A stretch of DNA of 64,000 nucleotides, from NCBI GenBank assembly GCA_900312665.1, contig ONZQ02000014.1, positions 651,924 to 715,923 on the forward strand. The letters are read 5' to 3'. The position numbers and the translations under genes were made by a program. A model generated the notes under the pieces. That model was not told the DNA's origin, did not search any database, and saw only the letters and a list, made by a program, of their open reading frames with translations. This DNA is from Cephalotrichum gorgonifer (taxonomy: Eukaryota > Ascomycota > Sordariomycetes > Microascales > Microascaceae). This document shows, piece after piece, positions 60,287 through 64,000 of this stretch; positions within the stretch are counted from its first letter, which is position 1; every line of letters starts with the position of its first letter.

Positions 60287-61297
60287 GTCCGCGAGGTGGA
60301 TCGGGTTACGAGCATCAACTTTGGTGGGGGCGGTAGGGGATGGATGGTTACGTGAAGTCATGCGGCACTTTTTTATGGTTTATCGCCTGGTTTGCTCTTT
60401 TTCTCGCAGGATAATGTCACTTGGGAATGGTCGGGCTCTTCGGACGGGGGGTCGGTGTTTCGGCGCAGGAGCGGGCTATGTATAGGTTGGCAGTGGTGGT
60501 GACCTTCCCTCTTCCCCCTTTTCTCTCTCCCCTTCCTCCCCCCCTTCAACACCCATAAATATCCCGATCAAATACCGACACACCACAATATCACACACCA
60601 CACAGCATATAACGGGAACTCGGGGATGAAAAGAGGAAGGGATTAGGGGAGTGGTGTGGAGACGGGTCTAGAACGGAGTCCTTTTTGTGTTTTGTCCATG
60701 AGGATTCCGGGGGATGACAGGATGAAATGAGGAGAGGTCGTTTTCGGGTCTGGGGACACGCTTGTAAGAGTTTATGGTGTAAATATTCTAACTCGATCTC
60801 TTCCTCGTCACGATTTGCTTTCTAGGCTGGGTGACTTGTTTCCATGTGCAGGGGACATATGTGGAGCCACATGGACATTGTTTCTAGTGAGTTTGTGTCC
60901 ATTGATATTGGTAGACATGATGAGAATAAGGCGGTGCCCGTCTGGTGTCTCCTTTCTCAGTGAGAATCTGATGTTGCTTGTACATGATGTGATGTCGGTT
61001 TCTCCTTCCTCGATATGTGAGCGACTTGGCCGCTCTGTTCATTCTCTGGACTTATGCCCGACGGTTTTCTCGGTTTGGGTTTCACCTTTTACAATTTTTG
61101 GGGTTGCAGATTGCTGGCGATATATGTTCCTGTCCATAATGTAGTAATACCTGCTGCGTTCTTAGACAACGCCGCTTTTTTTTTTACTTGGAGCATCGAA
61201 CCAAACCATAAATTTTTGGACCAACACCAAACACCAAAAACAACCCCACACAAGGGACTCGGGAAAAAAAAGAAACAAGAAAAAAAAACGAAACAGG
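60287..61297. other. Intergenic region PSY2 to AAA ATPase gene
   Basis: About 1.0 kb between tandem genes. The left half is the PSY2 3' flank; the last 130 bp before the next ATG is strongly A-rich (AAAAAACAACCCC, AAAAAAAAGAAACAAG), a typical fungal 5' UTR. No coding signal. Confidence 0.55.
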
Positions 61298-63852
61298 ATG
61301 TCACTCGAGTGCCGCATCCGGCCCAACGCTCCTTCCAAGCCGCCCAAGCCCGAGGACAAGCCTGACCTGCGGAAGCCGCCTATTCTCCTGGTTAACAGGG
61401 CTGGCTTCGAACTTCTAGAGCGGTCTTATGGAGTGCGCGGGTCGACGGTGTACGTCTGCGTAGAGAGGTTAGAGGATGGGGAGAAGACGGGAGATGCGCC
61501 GGCGGGGGAGGGGACGAGAAAGCCGATCCGTAGGCTGGCGACCGTCATGCCGGCCACGCAAGACATGAAGGGGGATGTGGTGAAGATGGCGAGGGCGTAT
61601 ATGGAGGGCGTCGGGTTTCACACAGGGGACCTGGTGAGGATCACGGCCGAGAAGGGCCCGCCGAAGGAGGCGGAGAGGATTATTGTCGAGGATGTTACGG
61701 GCGAGGCGGCGCTTGAAGGGGATGAGAGGGTATTCTGGGAGATGGGTGTTGCGGAGTATCTAAGTAAGGAACCCTCCTTCCCTCCTGAGATGTTCATCAG
61801 AAGCTCCTCATTACCAACTCGGCATCTTGGCCGTGTCGCTTCATTATACGATGTATATTCTAACGACGGCTAGGGAAAAAAACCACCTACATCTACCCCG
61901 GCGCCAACTTTGAGCTAAAACTCATAACATCTGCCCGCCTGTTCAGAGTCGTCTCAGTTAACGCCCAAGTAGACAACCTGGCTCGCGTCCAGCCGACGAT
62001 GAAAGTCTCACTTGCCTATGCAGCCGGGTCGTTGGCCCCACTGGAGCCTTCCACCCTCCTTAACCGCAGCCTCGTGGTCGACCGCATCCCCGGCCTCGGC
62101 CCCCAGATCACTGCCCTGAACGAGTTCCTCTCGGACCTACAGTCCCCCTCCACCTCCTTACCCTTCGACCCCCGCTGGGACACCGCCGCCATCGCCATCC
62201 ACGGTGGCCGCGGGACGGGGAAAACCTTCGTTCTCAACAAGATCGCCTCCTCCGCTGCGAGCACCCTCGCCGTCCTACAAACGGACAAGGCCACTGGCCC
62301 GAACGGGATGAGGGAGGTCTTCGCGCAGGCGATGGTGCAGGCGCCTAGCATCCTCCTCATCGACGACATCGACGAGCTGATCGAGGGCCAGAGGGCGCAG
62401 CAGTCCGTGGGCTTCATCGCCACGATGCTGGACGAGGTCGCGGCGGACGCCGCAAAGAAGGGCAGCGCGGGGGTCATCGCCATCGCGACGTGCAAGGACT
62501 ACTTCGCGCTCCCGCACGAGCTGAGGAGGCTGAGCAGGTTCGCCAGGGGAATCGCCCTGCCGATCCCCGACGTGCCCGCCAAGCTGGAGATTCTGAAATC
62601 CTTCGATATCCCGCTGGCGCCTGACGTCAAGGACGAGGTGATATTGGAGGTGGCGAAGAGGACTTACGCGTTTAACCCGGAGGATCTAAAGAGGTTGGTG
62701 GCGAACGCGCGGCAGGCCGCGATTAGGCGGCACAGGAAGGAGGAGAAGAAGAGGGAACAAGAAAGGGGGCAGGTGGCTGTTGACGGGCCAGATGGCGATG
62801 GTAAGAAGGAGGGAAGCGGGGAGGTGGAGTTCTGTGTCAGGAGGGAAGAGCTGGAGGGTGCGTTGTCGAGGACGTCGCCTAGCTCGCTGAACGACATCAA
62901 CCTGCGGCCGCCGACGGTGCACTGGAAGGATATCGGTGGCCAGAGCAAGGTGAAGGATGAGCTCCAGCGGATGATCCGAGAAGTAATCGTAAGCAACCCC
63001 CTCACTTCCCTTGTCCCCCTTACCCCCATTCCTTGTACTTACAACCCCCGAAATGCAACTGCCGAGACATATCCAGCTAACCAAGGTGAAAAGGGCCAAT
63101 CCCCGCTCTGCCTCGAACCGCCCAAAGGTATCCTCCTTTATGGCCCCCCCGGCTGTGCCAAGACCTTCACGGCGCAGGCCCTCGCAACCGAGTCCGGCTT
63201 CAACTTCTTCTCCGTCAAGGGACCCGAGCTGCTCTCCCAGTACGTCGGCGAGACGGAGCGCGCCATCCGGCGCCTCTTCCAGCGCGCCGCGTCCTCGGCG
63301 CCCTCCATCATCTTCTTCGACGAGCTGGACACGATGGGCATCACGCCCCGCCGCAGCGGCGGCGGCGGTGGCGGCTCCTCGGGCGGCTCCGGAGGTGTGG
63401 GCATTGGCGTCCTGGGAGCGCTGCTGACGGAGCTGGACGGCTTCGAGACGCTCGAGGACGTGGTCGTCCTCGCGGCCACCAACTCCCCCGAGAGCATCGA
63501 GCCCGCGCTTCTCCGCTCGGGGAGGCTGGACAGGTACCTCTTCGTCGGGCCACCCGGTCTCCAGGAGCGGGAGGAGATCTTCGCCATCTACACGGGCAAG
63601 GTTCCCACCGCGGACAACGTGGACCTCGCGGAGCTGGCGAGACTGACGGAGGGGTACACGGGAGCCGACATCCGTGGTGTGGTGAACGAGGCGGGGCATG
63701 TCGTCTTCACGGAGAGGGGGGGCGACGTCGAGGGCGCCGTTATCGGGATGGATCACATCCGGAAGGCCATCGAGGCGAGGGGGCCCAGCGTCACGCCCAA
63801 GATGCTGGAGAGGTATACGAAGTGGAAGCCGTCGCTGAACTTCCGGACCTGA
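61298..63852 (+). CDS. Two-domain AAA+ ATPase, Afg2/Drg1 (SPATA5)-like
   Basis: Family members release shuttling factors (Rlp24) from pre-60S ribosomes in the cytoplasm. Exon 1 is 61298-61763 and exon 2 starts at 61874. Read straight through to 63852 this gives 814 aa; a further intron of 78 or 105 nt beginning at 62989 is likely (788 or 779 aa; yeast Afg2 is 780). The N domain (about 1-230) is double-psi-barrel-like. D1 has Walker A GGRGTGKT (about 266) but Walker B reads ILLIDDID, with Asp in place of the catalytic Glu, and no GRFD arginine-finger motif (RRLSRFARG instead). D2 is canonical: YGPPGCAKTFTAQALATESG, KGPELLSQYVGETERAIR, IIFFDELD, LRSGRLDRYLF and GADIRGVVNEAG. A Gly/Ser loop follows Walker B. 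GPPGC[AS]KT with ATESG and KGPE is the Afg2 signature. Because D1 is so divergent, this could be a paralogue of the true Afg2. Confidence 0.78.
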
Positions 63853-64000
63853 GTGTCGTGGGGCCTCACTGCGCGGAAGCTGGTATAAAAAAAGAGATAC
63901 AAGAGATTGTGATGTCCACGACATGAGAATACGTTTCCAATAGAAAAAAAAAGTTAGAAAGTCCGGCGTAAACTCGTCCATTGTCTATTCCTTCTATATT
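63853..64000 (+). other. 3' flank of the AAA ATPase gene
   Basis: Short AT-rich stretch with A runs near 63888 and 63943 after the stop codon, probably 3' UTR. The window ends here. Confidence 0.5.

Noticed and set aside
62686..63981. 431-codon minus-strand open frame
   Set aside because: It lies antisense to the AAA ATPase D2 coding sequence; its residues (Arg/Leu/Glu/Asp-rich, no domain) are those expected from the GC-rich third positions of the sense gene.
1..64000. Secondary-metabolite cluster, transposon, CRISPR or viral insert
   Set aside because: I looked for polyketide/non-ribosomal synthase, reverse transcriptase, transposase, terminal repeats and regular spacer arrays and saw none. 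The single ABC transporter and ERG1 are not accompanied by tailoring enzymes or a cluster regulator.

Overview
The window is nuclear DNA of a filamentous ascomycete (Pezizomycotina; a Sordariomycete is my guess, not shown). Evidence: genes are split by short introns (about 50-110 nt) with GT..AG ends and CTAAC-like branch sites, intergenic spaces are 0.3-8 kb, and the proteins are single-copy fungal housekeeping families with recognisable fungal forms (Vip1, Eaf7, Rrn5, Irc3, Erg1, Alg5, Psy2, Afg2-type AAA ATPase). I joined exons by hand from splice signals, reading phase and family fit; every accepted model has a total length divisible by three.

Layout: 1-8345 has no gene I can support. 8346-13499 (-) is the inositol pyrophosphate kinase VIP1. 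15045-17973 (-) is a gamma-tubulin complex component, sharing a 375-bp divergent promoter with EAF7 (18349-19362, +; NuA4 subunit). RRN5 (19625-21403, -; RNA polymerase I activator) converges on EAF7 and diverges from IRC3 (21859-23961, +; mitochondrial helicase). 25179-28565 (-) is a seven-exon multi-KH RNA-binding protein. After a 4.1-kb gene-free stretch come tubulin cofactor D (32717-36618, -) and, divergently, a full-length ABCC transporter (38170-42956, +), a probable mitochondrial helical-repeat protein (43475-45679, +), squalene epoxidase ERG1 (46884-48389, +) and, tail to tail with it, ALG5 (48812-50220, -). 51226-52924 (-) encodes an unknown disordered protein. A second 4.2-kb gene-free stretch precedes PSY2 (57180-60286, +; protein phosphatase 4 regulatory subunit) and an Afg2-like AAA ATPase (61298-63852, +).

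The genes do not form one pathway. I see no biosynthetic cluster, transposon, tRNA, rRNA or CRISPR. Functional themes recur loosely: microtubules (gamma-tubulin component, cofactor D, and Vip1 through its known fission-yeast role), nuclear/nucleolar gene expression (Eaf7, Rrn5, the Afg2-like ATPase) and isoprenoid-dependent membrane pathways (Erg1, Alg5). The most unusual signals are a short motif (TACTCGTA / TACGAGTA) strongly over-represented in intergenic DNA, a 22-nt micro-exon in VIP1, an inferred GC-AG intron in PSY2, and degenerate nucleotide-binding halves in the ABC transporter and the AAA ATPase.
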